A program made the translations under genes and the position numbers. A DNA stretch of 64,000 nucleotides from Bacilli bacterium (GTDB taxonomy: Bacteria > Bacillota_I > Bacilli_A > RFN20 > CAG-288): the NCBI GenBank assembly GCA_022647725.1, contig JALCLG010000001.1, forward strand, positions 1,978,784-2,042,783, written 5' to 3'. This document shows positions 1 through 8,400 of the stretch, piece after piece. Each line of letters starts with the position of its first letter. Position 1 is the first letter of the stretch. The notes beneath the pieces were generated by a model that saw only the letters and a list, made by a program, of their open reading frames with translations, did not search any database and was not told the origin of the DNA.

Positions 1-66
1 GGACACCATAAAGCCGGGCTGAAAGCTTACTTCCAGTCCTTAGGGTTACGGGAGATCGTCGGTTAA
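1..66 (+). CDS. C-terminal end of an unidentified protein (partial)
   Basis: The window opens inside a reading frame that gives 21 residues (GHHKAGLKAY... ending LREIVG) and a TAA stop at 64-66. A strong rho-independent terminator follows 10 bases later, which supports it being a genuine gene end. Too little is left to assign a family. Confidence 0.55.
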   Translation, partial: GHHKAGLKAYFQSLGLREIVG

Positions 67-76
67 TTCCAACAAG

Positions 77-101
77 GGTCGGCCTCAGGCCGACCTTTTT
101 T
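77..101 (+). terminator. Rho-independent terminator
   Basis: Perfect 8-bp stem GGTCGGCC/GGCCGACC with a TCA loop followed by six T. It ends the partial gene at 1-66. Confidence 0.9.
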
Positions 102-107
102 AAACTG

Positions 108-148
108 AAAAAGGCGCCCTGGGAAGAAATTCTTCCGAAGGCGCCTTT
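108..148 (-). terminator. Rho-independent terminator of degV
   Basis: Nine-bp arms AAAGGCGCC (110-118) and GGCGCCTTT (140-148), with an A tract on the + strand that becomes the T tract on the minus strand, just past the degV stop. Confidence 0.8.
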
Positions 149-153
149 GTTGG

Positions 154-1026
154 TTATTGCTTCAACGGAGACTTTGTCATATAGGCTAAGCCGCAGGTCT
201 CGGTTCCGGCATGGCAGGTGATGATGCCGCTGGCTTCGACCGGGAAGAGGATCTTGTTGCCGATATAACGGTCCAGATTACGGCTGACCCGTTTGACGCC
301 GCCGTTGGAGATGACGTTCGGAATCAGAATCGGGAAGGCCAGATCGATGTTGCCGTCATTGAGGTGTTCGAGGAATTCATCGGTCATCTGATCGATGCCC
401 TTGGCAATGTCCTTGCCCCGCTTCAGCTTATAGACACCCATCTTGCCATCATCCAGCCGGATGATCGGATGGAGATGAAGCTTGTTGCCAAGCAGGAAGG
501 CTAAGCCCGAGCACCGGCCACCTTTATAGAGCCACTCCATACTGTCAATGACAAATTGCATCTGGACACGGCTTCGTCTTTCTTCGTGATTTTTAACGAT
601 GGTATCTACATCCAGTCCGGCTTCAATATCGCGGGTGATGCCGATGGCCTCTAAGGCAATGCCAGACGACAGCTGCAAGGAATCCAAGGCCGTCACTTTG
701 CCATCGAAGGCCTGGGCGGCCAAACGGGCATTGTTGAAGCTCGAGGAGATGTTGGACGAAATCGGCAGATAGAAAAGATGATCGTATTTCTGTAAGTTCG
801 TGGTGAAGACGTCCGTGAGGTCGGCCATGTTGAGAGCCGCTGTTTTGGGGAGCATGTTCTTCTCTTTGGCAATCTTCAGGATCTCTTCGCTGCTGATGTC
901 TTTGCGGTCCCGGTAACTCCGCTCACCGAAATTGATGAGCAGGTCGGTGACGCCGATATCGTGCTTGTCATAATAATCCGTAGGTAAATCGCAGCTCGAA
1001 TCGACAATCAGCCGGTACTTTCCCAT
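154..1026 (-). CDS. degV: DegV family fatty-acid-binding protein
   Basis: A 290-residue protein of the normal length for DegV/FakB. The family binds one fatty acid in a cleft between two alpha/beta lobes and presents it to the kinase FakA for phosphorylation and membrane lipid synthesis. Visible signatures are the N-terminal IVDSSCDLP, the PISSNISSSFNNAR segment near residue 88 and the YKGGRCSG segment near 167, all typical of DegV proteins. The start at 1026 has a good ribosome site (GGAGG) about 8 bases upstream. It is monocistronic, divergent from the yigZ-like gene and followed by its own terminator. No fakA is in the window, so the fatty-acid role is from the family only. Confidence 0.93.
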   Translation of the reverse strand: MGKYRLIVDSSCDLPTDYYDKHDIGVTDLLINFGERSYRDRKDISSEEILKIAKEKNMLPKTAALNMADLTDVFTTNLQKYDHLFYLPISSNISSSFNNARLAAQAFDGKVTALDSLQLSSGIALEAIGITRDIEAGLDVDTIVKNHEERRSRVQMQFVIDSMEWLYKGGRCSGLAFLLGNKLHLHPIIRLDDGKMGVYKLKRGKDIAKGIDQMTDEFLEHLNDGNIDLAFPILIPNVISNGGVKRVSRNLDRYIGNKILFPVEASGIITCHAGTETCGLAYMTKSPLKQ

Positions 1027-1089
1027 AGAGCATCCTCCGGAACTAATTATCTATTTTAGTTTATAATAGGTCGTAAGTCAAAAACTCTC

Positions 1090-1455
1090 ATGAAATTGAT
1101 AAACACCTTCTCCTACGAGGAGAAACAAAGCAAGTTTCTTGTCTACCGCTATGAGGTCCTTTCGGAAACTGATGCCAAGGAGGCCTTAACCGAGGTTAAG
1201 AAAGCCAACCGCAAGGCGGACCATGTTTTGCGAGTGGGCCGCTACCCTAACGCTTATGGCATCTTCATGACCCAGGCCAGCGAGGACAAGGAACCCATCT
1301 CTTCCATGAAAAAGACGGCTCAGCTTTTAGAGAAGAAAGACATCCGGAATGCGATGGTTTTCATTGTCCGTTATTTCGGGGGTGTCAAATTCGGGGCCAG
1401 CTATTTGGATAAAGTCTATTTCAGTCTGGCTCTCAAGGGTTTTTCGTTGAGCTAA
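1090..1455 (+). CDS. YigZ/IMPACT N-terminal domain protein, short form
   Basis: 121 residues matching the N-terminal domain of the YigZ/IMPACT family (UPF0029), a ribosomal-protein-S5-like fold whose bacterial role is not well defined. The diagnostic stretch is the FIVRYFGGVKFGA segment near residues 91-103. Family members are about 200 residues and continue with a second ferredoxin-like domain; here the usual GAGGL after the motif reads GASYL and the frame stops soon after, so the C-terminal half is absent. No clear Shine-Dalgarno precedes the ATG, but a TATAAT box lies at 1062-1067. The stop codon abuts the -35 of the next operon. It may be a decayed or domain-reduced copy. Confidence 0.75.
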   Translation: MKLINTFSYEEKQSKFLVYRYEVLSETDAKEALTEVKKANRKADHVLRVGRYPNAYGIFMTQASEDKEPISSMKKTAQLLEKKDIRNAMVFIVRYFGGVKFGASYLDKVYFSLALKGFSLS

Positions 1456-1475
1456 TCGGGACTATCGACTATAAT
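1447..1475 (+). promoter_or_regulatory. Sigma-A-type promoter of the hydrogenase operon
   Basis: TTGAGC (1447-1452), 17-base spacer, TATAAT (1470-1475). The -35 overlaps the stop codon of the upstream gene. Confidence 0.75.
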
Positions 1476-1501
1476 GAGAAGGTAACAATCAAGGGCATTC
1501 C

Positions 1502-2641
1502 ATGGAACCCATACAAGCGCCAATAGTCAAGAAAGTCGAAGTCGGTCAGGTCGAAGCTTATTTGAATGACCCGACCAAATTGGTGGTGGTCCAGACGGCC
1601 CCGGCAGTCCGGGTGTCGCTGGGGGAGTTTTTCGGAATGCCGGTGGGGACGGTCGTCACCGGAAAAATGGTGGCCAGCCTGAAAGCCTTAGGCTTCAAAG
1701 CTGTCTTCGATACCGACCTCGGTGCCGATATCACCATCTGGGAAGAGGCGATGGAGTTCTTGAAGAAAGTTCAGAACAACGGACCTTATCCCTTATTCAA
1801 CTCCTGCTGCATCGGCTGGCTGATGCAGGCCCGGAACAACTATTCCGATCTGATTCCGCTCATATCGACCGCCAAATCCCCGGTCGGGATGTTAGGCTCC
1901 GTTGTGAAGACCTATTATGCCCAGAAAGCCAACTGGGATCCCAAAGACATCGTCGTGGTCAGTGTCGTTCCCTGCATTCTGAAAAAACAGGAAGCTCAGC
2001 TTCCTTTCAATACGACCAACGGTCTTTATGATGTCGATATCTCCCTGACAACCAAGGATCTGGCCGGCATGATTGCCGAAAAGAAGCTCGACTTTGCCTC
2101 GCTTCCGGATCAGCCCTTCGATAATCCCTTAGGGGAATCCACTGGCGGCGGCACGATCTTCGGCCGTTCCGGCGGAGTCCTCGAAGCTGCCATCCGTACC
2201 GCTTATTACTGGTACGACAAGACCATTGATCCCAAACCCTTGGACTTCAAGGTATCCTCCCTCTCCAGCGACATCATGGAAGCCCCGATTCACTTGGCCG
2301 GCAAAGACCTCTGGGTCGCCCATACCGGTCTCATCGGTGTGAAGAAGATTGCCCAGCTGATCCGTGCTGATCTCTGTCCTTACGCTTTCGTGGAAGTGAT
2401 GGCCTGCCCCGGCGGTTGCATCATGGGTGCCGGCCAGCCGATTCATCTTCCCAAGGAAGGCATCGACAACCGGCAGATACGGGAGCTACGTCGTCAGGCC
2501 CTCAACGGCATCGATCAGAAACAGCCTAGGCGGGTCTCCGCTCTCAATCCGGATGTGAACCGTGTCTACAACATTCTCTTCGATTCCAAGGCGGGCAGTG
2601 AGAAGGCAGAAGTACAGTTACATAGGAGCTATAACAAATAA
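1502..2641 (+). CDS. [FeFe] hydrogenase, H-cluster domain only
   Basis: 379 residues corresponding to the catalytic H domain of [FeFe] hydrogenases, which interconvert protons, electrons and H2. The three H-cluster signatures are present in altered form: NSCCIGW at 100-106 (usual TSCCPxW), VPCILKKQE at 156-164 (usual MPCxxKxxE) and MACPGGCIMGAGQP from 300 (usual MACPGGCxxGGGQP). The four cluster cysteines (103, 158, 302, 306) and the proton-relay Cys102 are kept. The protein starts directly at the H domain, with none of the N-terminal ferredoxin-type domains of larger enzymes, so it needs an external electron partner or acts as a sensor. It leads an operon with an Mrp-type ATPase and a CBS protein. 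The maturases HydE/F/G are not in this window. Confidence 0.92.
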   Translation: MEPIQAPIVKKVEVGQVEAYLNDPTKLVVVQTAPAVRVSLGEFFGMPVGTVVTGKMVASLKALGFKAVFDTDLGADITIWEEAMEFLKKVQNNGPYPLFNSCCIGWLMQARNNYSDLIPLISTAKSPVGMLGSVVKTYYAQKANWDPKDIVVVSVVPCILKKQEAQLPFNTTNGLYDVDISLTTKDLAGMIAEKKLDFASLPDQPFDNPLGESTGGGTIFGRSGGVLEAAIRTAYYWYDKTIDPKPLDFKVSSLSSDIMEAPIHLAGKDLWVAHTGLIGVKKIAQLIRADLCPYAFVEVMACPGGCIMGAGQPIHLPKEGIDNRQIRELRRQALNGIDQKQPRRVSALNPDVNRVYNILFDSKAGSEKAEVQLHRSYNK

Positions 2642-2642
2642 C

Positions 2643-3473
2643 ATGGAAAACAACAGTAACGTTGACAGTTCGAAGGCGCCGTCTCTTCCGAAGATGACGC
2701 CGGCACCCAATTCGCACATTGGCTGTGCCGTGGCCGTCTTATCCGGTAAGGGCGGTGTCGGGAAGTCGTTCACGTCGGCTTATCTGGCCGTCCGGCTCTC
2801 CCGGATGGGTTACAAGGTCGGCATCCTCGATGCCGATGTCACCGGTCCTTCGATTCCGTTTGCCTTCAACGTCCATGGCCCGGTCACCTCGACCAGCCAG
2901 GACTTCTTCTACCCGATCAAGTCCAAGACCGGCATTCAGATTATTTCTTCCAATCTTCTTCTGAATCACCCCGATGATCCCATTGTCTGGCGGGGACCGA
3001 TGATCGGTTCGCTCTGCCAGCAGTTCTATACCGATGTCGTCTGGGATGTCGATTTTCTCATCATCGATATGGCCCCGGGTACCAGCGATGTCTCCTTGAC
3101 CGTCTTCCAGGATGTCAAGCTGAGCGCGGCAGTCTTAGTTGCCACCCCTCAGAATTTGGTCTCGCTGATTGTCGAGAAGTCGGCCAAGATGGCCGATATG
3201 CTCTCCGTTCCGCTGATTTCCTTAGTGGAGAACATGGCCTATGTCAAATGCCCGAAATGCGGCGAACGCATCGACATCTATGGCAAAGCCGATCCTTCCT
3301 TAGCCAGCAAACATGGCATTCCGCACTTCGATGAAGTTCCGTTCGATAAGTCCATTTCCGAGTTCATGGACCGCGGTGCCATCGAAGACCTCGATGTCCC
3401 CTATCTCAAAGAGACGGCTGACAGCATTGTCTTAGCCGCGAAGAACAAAGAGAACGATCAGTTCAAGGCGTAG
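2643..3473 (+). CDS. Mrp/NBP35-type Fe-S cluster carrier ATPase
   Basis: 276 residues of the Mrp/ApbC/NBP35 P-loop ATPase family, which carries and delivers Fe-S clusters. A deviant Walker A GKGGVGKS sits near residue 36, and a C-terminal CPKC pair near 202 is the cluster-binding motif. I place the start at 2643 rather than at an in-frame ATG at 2562, because AGGAG lies just upstream of 2643 and the earlier start would overlap the hydrogenase by 80 bases. It begins 1 base after the hydrogenase stop, so the two are surely co-transcribed. Inference: it supplies clusters to the hydrogenase or a partner. An Mrp-hydrogenase pairing is functionally sensible but not proven. Confidence 0.9.
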   Translation: MENNSNVDSSKAPSLPKMTPAPNSHIGCAVAVLSGKGGVGKSFTSAYLAVRLSRMGYKVGILDADVTGPSIPFAFNVHGPVTSTSQDFFYPIKSKTGIQIISSNLLLNHPDDPIVWRGPMIGSLCQQFYTDVVWDVDFLIIDMAPGTSDVSLTVFQDVKLSAAVLVATPQNLVSLIVEKSAKMADMLSVPLISLVENMAYVKCPKCGERIDIYGKADPSLASKHGIPHFDEVPFDKSISEFMDRGAIEDLDVPYLKETADSIVLAAKNKENDQFKA

Positions 3474-3477
3474 TCTC

Positions 3478-4203
3478 ATGGACGATCAGGAAACGATAGA
3501 CACGTTCCTCACCGCCTTCAAGCAGCTGGAAAAGGAACTCTTAAGCGAAGCCGAGCTGAAGGATGACTATGTCTCCTTCTCCCGGGCTTTGAATCACCTC
3601 TATTACAACCGGCTGAACCCGGTCATTGCCAATCGTGACAACTACGAGTTCCTCAAGACGGCCAGCGACGTCCGCAATCTCTTAAGCCATGAGGTCACCT
3701 CGGTCGTTCCGACCCAGGCCTTCCTAGCCCAATTTCAGAAGATCGCCCAGGCGATCCTGAATCCGCTGACCTGCTATGAAGTCGCTACCAAGACGATCTC
3801 GAGCTGCTCCTATGGCGACAGCCTCTACAAAGTCTTAGCGTTGATGGATGAAAAATCCCTATCTCACCTTCCGATTCTGGATTCTACCGGCCAAGTGGTC
3901 GGCGTGTTCTCTAGGGATGTCTTCTTTGATTATCTCCTTCTGAATAAGACGGTGACTATTAGCGATGATCTGCAGGTCTCCGACTTCCGGGAAGTCCTGC
4001 CCTTGGACAGCCACCTCAACGAGTCCTATCTTTTTGTCTCCCGCTATACCTCGCTGCATGATGCCTACCAGCTGATGGTCAAGAAGAACGCCCACGACAA
4101 AACGGTCGGGCTGCTCTTAGTCACCGAGCATGGCAAAAAGGATGAGCGCCTCTTGGGCGTCATCACCCTGACCGACTTAGCAAGGCTTGGCGCTCAGGCA
4201 TAA
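3478..4203 (+). CDS. CBS-domain protein with a helical N-terminal region
   Basis: 241 residues. Residues 1-100 are predicted helical with a segment DVRNLLSHEV resembling the nucleotide-associated HEPN-like helical folds, but I cannot assign it firmly. Residues about 105-235 form a pair of CBS motifs (SHLPILDSTGQVVGVFS and GLLLVTEHGK...LLGVITLTDLA), which usually bind adenine nucleotides and act as energy or ligand sensors. It starts 4 bases after the Mrp stop and ends at a strong terminator, so it is the last gene of the hydrogenase operon. It may sense the energy state for the operon; that is inference from context. Confidence 0.75.
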   Translation: MDDQETIDTFLTAFKQLEKELLSEAELKDDYVSFSRALNHLYYNRLNPVIANRDNYEFLKTASDVRNLLSHEVTSVVPTQAFLAQFQKIAQAILNPLTCYEVATKTISSCSYGDSLYKVLALMDEKSLSHLPILDSTGQVVGVFSRDVFFDYLLLNKTVTISDDLQVSDFREVLPLDSHLNESYLFVSRYTSLHDAYQLMVKKNAHDKTVGLLLVTEHGKKDERLLGVITLTDLARLGAQA

Positions 4204-4219
4204 CTTAAGCCAACAAAAA

Positions 4220-4256
4220 CGCCTGTCTTCCCGTAGGGGAGGACAGGCGCTTTTTT
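4220..4256. terminator. Bidirectional terminator between convergent operons
   Basis: Stem CGCCTGTCTTCCC / GGGGAGGACAGGCG with a short loop, six T on the + strand and an A run on the other side. It separates the hydrogenase operon from the dehydrogenase gene transcribed the other way. Confidence 0.85.
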
Positions 4257-4269
4257 CGTTTCAGAAGGA

Positions 4270-5277
4270 CTACTTGATGAGGGTGTTATGGCACTTCCCG
4301 GTCGTCCGGTACTCGTCCATGTTCTTGAGAGACACTTCGATCATGTCGACCAGAGCCAGGTCGGTGGCGGAGCCGACATGCGGCGTCACCAGAACCTTCG
4401 GATAGAGATCAATCAGCTCCTGATGGAGCGGAGAATCCATATGCTTGGGATCCTGGATATGGTTGAAGAGCGGACCTTCGTTGGCGATGACATCAAGTCC
4501 CAGGCCATAGAGGTGGCCGTCCTTGACGGCATCCAAAGCTGCCTGAGTATCCAGCACTTCGCCGCGGGCGACATTGACGAGGATGGCATTCTTCTTCATC
4601 TTGCTGATGACATCCTTGTTGATGAAGTTGTCGTTCTTGCCTTTGATGTAAGCCATATGGCAGACGATGATATCGCAGTCCTTAAGGAAATCATCCAGAT
4701 CCTCGAACGTCAGGACTTCCTTGGCCTTGTCGCTCTGGAAGACATCATAGCCGATGACTTTGGCGCCTAAGCCTTTGAAGAGACCAGCCGTCGTGCAGCC
4801 GATACGTCCGCAGCCCAGGATGCCGACCGTGCAGCCCCGGACTTCCCGGGAGAACATCTGGTTGGTGACGGTGAAGTTGCCCCGATGGGTGAGATCGGTG
4901 GTATAGACGATATTCCGAAGCAGCGCCATCGCTAAGGAGACAGCCAGTTCGGAGATGGCGTTGGGGCTATAGCCCGGGACGAAGGCGGATTCGATGCCCA
5001 GTTCCTTGCAGGCCTTGACGTCGACATGGTTGAAGCCGGCGGTACGGGTGAGATAGTACTTCAGACCGTTCTCTTTGAGCAGAGCCATATGAGCCCCGTC
5101 GACATTGCAGTTGCCGCGGACCATGACGATCTCGTAGCCCTTGGCGAGTTCCCAGCAATCGTTGTTGAGATACTCCGGGCGGAGCACCAGCTCATAGTCA
5201 TACTTCTTGCCTAAGGTTTCGAAATACGGCTTCTCATAGTCCCGGACGCCGAAACAGATGATCTTGCCTTTACTCAT
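4270..5277 (-). CDS. D-isomer-specific 2-hydroxyacid dehydrogenase (D-lactate dehydrogenase type)
   Basis: 335 residues, NAD-dependent reduction of a 2-oxoacid to the D-2-hydroxyacid. The Rossmann motif GILGCGRIG lies near residue 150. The catalytic triad is visible as Arg in NVARGEV (about 235), Glu in DVIANEG (about 265) and His in VTPHVGSA (about 299). The segment RTAGFNHVD and the PGYSPNAISELAV block are typical of the D-lactate / 2-hydroxyglutarate / 2-hydroxyisocaproate branch; the exact substrate cannot be told. It lies 24 bases downstream of an auxin-efflux-carrier transporter, a pairing common for hydroxyacid or malate metabolism. Expression has probably been affected by the IS66 insertion upstream. 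Confidence 0.88.
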   Translation of the reverse strand: MSKGKIICFGVRDYEKPYFETLGKKYDYELVLRPEYLNNDCWELAKGYEIVMVRGNCNVDGAHMALLKENGLKYYLTRTAGFNHVDVKACKELGIESAFVPGYSPNAISELAVSLAMALLRNIVYTTDLTHRGNFTVTNQMFSREVRGCTVGILGCGRIGCTTAGLFKGLGAKVIGYDVFQSDKAKEVLTFEDLDDFLKDCDIIVCHMAYIKGKNDNFINKDVISKMKKNAILVNVARGEVLDTQAALDAVKDGHLYGLGLDVIANEGPLFNHIQDPKHMDSPLHQELIDLYPKVLVTPHVGSATDLALVDMIEVSLKNMDEYRTTGKCHNTLIK

Positions 5278-5301
5278 GACGCAATTCCTTTCTCAGTCCT
5301 G

Positions 5302-6456
5302 TTAGGCCGCAACGTAGAAATAACCGAAGGACTGAATGACGGTGAGAATCAGAATCCAGAAGACAATGCCAGGAACGGCAACCAACGTCGAGATGACCGA
5401 GACATTGCTGGCCATCTGCTTTTCCTTATCGAAGTTGATGCAGTAGGCAACGGCAACCGTAGCCGGCGGCACCATCCACATCATGATGGAAGACTGCACG
5501 GTGGCTAAAGAGACGAGCTGAGGATAGTTGCAGGCTTTGGCAATGACTTCAACCAATAACAGGATGACAAAGACGATGACCGGAGCACCGAAGACCTTGA
5601 TGAAGGAGTAGATCCAAGCCAGCTTATCCTTAGCAGCATCGGCAATGGAAGCATTGCCCAGCGTGCAGCCGATAGCCAACCAAACCAGCGGCGAAGAAAG
5701 GCCACCTAACGTGGTAGCAACTTGGTAAATCCACGGCAAGGTGACATCGACTCTCCAGAAAGCAACCTTGGCAGCATCCTCATAGGAGACGGTGCTGACC
5801 GGAGCTAACCAATCCTTGCGGACAATGGCACTGCCCGGAATCGCCTGTAAGAACCAAAGCAAGAGGCCGACGAAGGTCGCGATGATGATGGGGTTGAGGA
5901 AAATCTTCTTCATCGTGGCCCCTAAGCTCGTCTCTTTGGTCGAGCCAAGCTTGATGCCGCTGATGGCAATATAGGCATAGGAATAAAGGAAGACACGGTA
6001 AGCAACGTTCAGCATGTTGGAATCATTGTAGGCCAGCTTACCGAAGACGGCCGAGATCAGAGGCTGAGCGAAGAAGGTGGTGGAACCAAAGGCGAAGAGG
6101 ATGGACAGGACCAGACGCTTGGTCGGATCCTTGACCCAAAGGAAGATCACCTTGGCAATCATCATGAAGATGATGTAGATGACGAAGCCGAAGAAGAAGT
6201 TGAAGATGGCATCAACGCCGGCCGCCATCGTATAGTCGGTCATGAATCCCGTAAAGGCCAGGCAGGGAAGAGCAACATTCATGACAACCTTGGTAAGAAT
6301 CGATCCGGTCCCCTGCGGGAAGATCTTCTTCCGGGTCATGAAGTAGCCTAAGAAGATGATGATGATGGTCTTGGCAATGGCCGTCCAGAGACTGGTACTG
6401 GTCATCGCCGTGGCGAGATTGTCGCCGATCGAATTGGCGAAGAACAAATTTTGCAT
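5302..6456 (-). CDS. Auxin-efflux-carrier (AEC) family permease
   Basis: 384 residues with about ten hydrophobic segments and the AEC start (FLGYFMTRKKIFPQG... followed by NVALPCLAF), the family that includes malate and other organic-acid permeases. In an operon with the 2-hydroxyacid dehydrogenase it likely moves a hydroxy- or oxoacid. The ATG at 6456 is preceded by GGAGGATC as ribosome site. That octamer is one copy of the target duplication of an IS66 element inserted 12 bases upstream of the start codon. The gene is intact but its original promoter is now 2.65 kb away. Confidence 0.85.
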   Translation of the reverse strand: MQNLFFANSIGDNLATAMTSTSLWTAIAKTIIIIFLGYFMTRKKIFPQGTGSILTKVVMNVALPCLAFTGFMTDYTMAAGVDAIFNFFFGFVIYIIFMMIAKVIFLWVKDPTKRLVLSILFAFGSTTFFAQPLISAVFGKLAYNDSNMLNVAYRVFLYSYAYIAISGIKLGSTKETSLGATMKKIFLNPIIIATFVGLLLWFLQAIPGSAIVRKDWLAPVSTVSYEDAAKVAFWRVDVTLPWIYQVATTLGGLSSPLVWLAIGCTLGNASIADAAKDKLAWIYSFIKVFGAPVIVFVILLLVEVIAKACNYPQLVSLATVQSSIMMWMVPPATVAVAYCINFDKEKQMASNVSVISTLVAVPGIVFWILILTVIQSFGYFYVAA

Positions 6457-6459
6457 AAG

Positions 6460-6467
6460 GATCCTCC
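6460..6467. repeat. IS66 target site duplication, left copy
   Basis: GATCCTCC, identical to 9114-9121. Read on the minus strand it is GGAGGATC, the ribosome binding site of the AEC permease. Confidence 0.95.
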
Positions 6468-6501
6468 GTAAGCGGAAATTGGGGTGTGGGAACTTGGACA
6501 G

Positions 6502-6546
6502 AAAAAAAGGAGTCCGGAGAGCATTTAGCTCGCGTCGGACTCCTTT
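6502..6546 (-). terminator. Terminator at the tnpC end of the IS66 element
   Basis: Eleven-bp arms AAAGGAGTCCG (6506-6516) and CGGACTCCTTT (6536-6546), inner pairing AGC/GCT and a run of seven A (T on the minus strand). The tnpC stop lies inside the loop. It would stop transposase transcripts from reading into the AEC operon. Confidence 0.85.
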
Positions 6547-8309
6547 CCTTTTTCCGTCTCTTTCCGTTCCTTCTCCATCGCCTTTTTCTCTCCTTCGGTG
6601 AGCCTCACCGATTCCGGGAGCTTCGCCGAATAGGGAAGGAAGTCTCCGAGCTTCTCCGGATCGGAGAGGTCCTTATAGTTCGTCAGCACGTATTCCATGT
6701 ATCTCATCGGGTTGAGACCGTTGAGGACGGCCGTCTGGACCACCGAGAGCATCACGGCCGTGTCGCCGGCTCCGCCCTCGGTCTTCGAGAACATGCTTGC
6801 GTTCTTCACCATCTTCACCTTGCGTACGGTCCTCTCAGCGGAGTTGTTGGTCATGGGGACGCTTCCGTCCTCGAGAAAGAGGAGGTAATGGCTCACCTCG
6901 TCGAGGCCGTAGGAGATGGCGCGGTTCCTGGGCGTATCGTCCTCTCCGCGGTATTCTGCGGCCAGCTCGAAATACTTCTCGACGGAAGGCCTCACCTCCG
7001 TCTGTCTCCTCTCCTTCCTCTCCTCGGGGGAAAGGCCCTTCAGCCTCTTCTCCGCGCCGAACGCCTGCTTGAGGAGCGACACGAGCTCCTGCACCTCGAG
7101 GAAGTCCCTGTCCTTCCTCGAATCCTCGGGATAGTCCGCGAGGAAGGCGATGAGCGGGCGCTCGAGATGCGAGTAGCAGTAGGCGAGATGTCCGAACCCC
7201 GCATAGGCTCCGTACTGGTCGCTCACGACCGTGCCGGGGAACCCGTCTCCGAGTATCTCCTTCGCGTGTTCGTACTTCCGGTCGTTCTCATAGCAGTAGA
7301 GCATGATCCTCGAAGGCTCCGAGGCACCGGTGACAGCCGCCCAGAAGTAGTTGGTGCGGTTCTCGGCTCCGAGGCAGTTGTACGGCGTCTCGTCGATATG
7401 GACCACATGGGCCTTCCTCAGGTCCTCCTTCATCCTTGCGGCGAGAGGGGCGAAGACCTTCGCCGTCATGGCGCAGTATCTCACGATGAGCGTCTTGGAG
7501 AGCGGAAACCCCGACTGGGCGAAGACGTCGCGCAGACGGTTCCTCGGAAGATAGGCTCCATAGGAGAGATAGGCGAGGAAGGCACCGAGGCTCGGGGTGC
7601 AGCCGCTCAGTCCGTAGGCGTCTTCTGCCTTCTCCGAGGTGTCGGATCTCTTCCCGCAGTGCGGACAGACATAGCAATGAACAATATAGCGGGTCTTGCG
7701 GAAGTATCCGGGAACGTAGGAGAGCTTATAGAACTCCTGGGCTCCCTTCTCGTCCATCGTGACTCCGCAGCTTTCACACACGGGCGTCTTGCTCGGAGCC
7801 GTGTCGACCGTCTCCGTCTTTCCGGGAATGCAGTCGAAATCCACGGTCCCCTCCCGGCGGCCTCTCTTCCTTCCCTCGGTCTCGGACTTCACGGTGTCGG
7901 GCGAATCGGACGGATGGTCCGCTGCAGGCGATACGCAGATCCCCTTCTTCGCCAGTTCGGATGTCTTCTCGCTCCGGCTGTTCGCGTAGAGCTGGCGTAT
8001 GAGCTCACGGGTCAGCACCTTGTTGGCGACGAGGTATCTCTCGAGGACGGTACGGAGGAAGTGCTCCTCGTCTCCGTAGGCCCTGAGCTGGTCCGACGCA
8101 TGGCTGAGCTCGGATATCTTCTTCTCCGCCTTTTTCTTCTCGTCCCGGAGGATTCCGAGGTCTTTCTCGTATCCGGCGATCCTCGCCTTCGAGTCCGCGG
8201 CGCCGTTCCTCAGCGACGAGACTTCCGCGGCCAGCGCGGCGTTTCTCGCCTCCGACTTCTTCAGCATCTCGATGAGCTCCTCACGGCTGAGTCCGATGTC
8301 CTTTTCCAT
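6525..8309 (-). CDS. tnpC: IS66 transposase TnpC
   Basis: 594 residues, DDE transposase of IS66. Residues 1-75 form a charged coiled coil. A zinc-finger-like region with CESCG and CPHCG follows near 185-235, then the catalytic core with Asp in VHIDETPYN, Asp in VVSDQYGAY and Glu in NNSAERTVRK. These three acidic residues are all present. The start at 8309 follows tnpB by 91 bases. Length and motif order are those of a full-length enzyme, so it is likely functional. Confidence 0.95.
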   Translation of the reverse strand: MEKDIGLSREELIEMLKKSEARNAALAAEVSSLRNGAADSKARIAGYEKDLGILRDEKKKAEKKISELSHASDQLRAYGDEEHFLRTVLERYLVANKVLTRELIRQLYANSRSEKTSELAKKGICVSPAADHPSDSPDTVKSETEGRKRGRREGTVDFDCIPGKTETVDTAPSKTPVCESCGVTMDEKGAQEFYKLSYVPGYFRKTRYIVHCYVCPHCGKRSDTSEKAEDAYGLSGCTPSLGAFLAYLSYGAYLPRNRLRDVFAQSGFPLSKTLIVRYCAMTAKVFAPLAARMKEDLRKAHVVHIDETPYNCLGAENRTNYFWAAVTGASEPSRIMLYCYENDRKYEHAKEILGDGFPGTVVSDQYGAYAGFGHLAYCYSHLERPLIAFLADYPEDSRKDRDFLEVQELVSLLKQAFGAEKRLKGLSPEERKERRQTEVRPSVEKYFELAAEYRGEDDTPRNRAISYGLDEVSHYLLFLEDGSVPMTNNSAERTVRKVKMVKNASMFSKTEGGAGDTAVMLSVVQTAVLNGLNPMRYMEYVLTNYKDLSDPEKLGDFLPYSAKLPESVRLTEGEKKAMEKERKETEKGKESDAS

Positions 8310-8400
8310 GACAATATTATATCAGATATATGCCATTTATACAAGCAGAAAGTGCCGATTCTATCGGCTTTTCTGCGAATGTTTTCTCGCTAGGCAACCT

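Noticed and set aside
2562..2642. Longer start for the Mrp-type ATPase
   Set aside because: It would overlap the hydrogenase by 80 bases and has no ribosome site, while 2643 has AGGAG upstream.
6486..8393. 635-codon open frame on the + strand
   Set aside because: It is the antisense shadow of tnpC, which has clear IS66 motifs; the + frame is Arg/Leu/Glu-rich with no recognisable domain.
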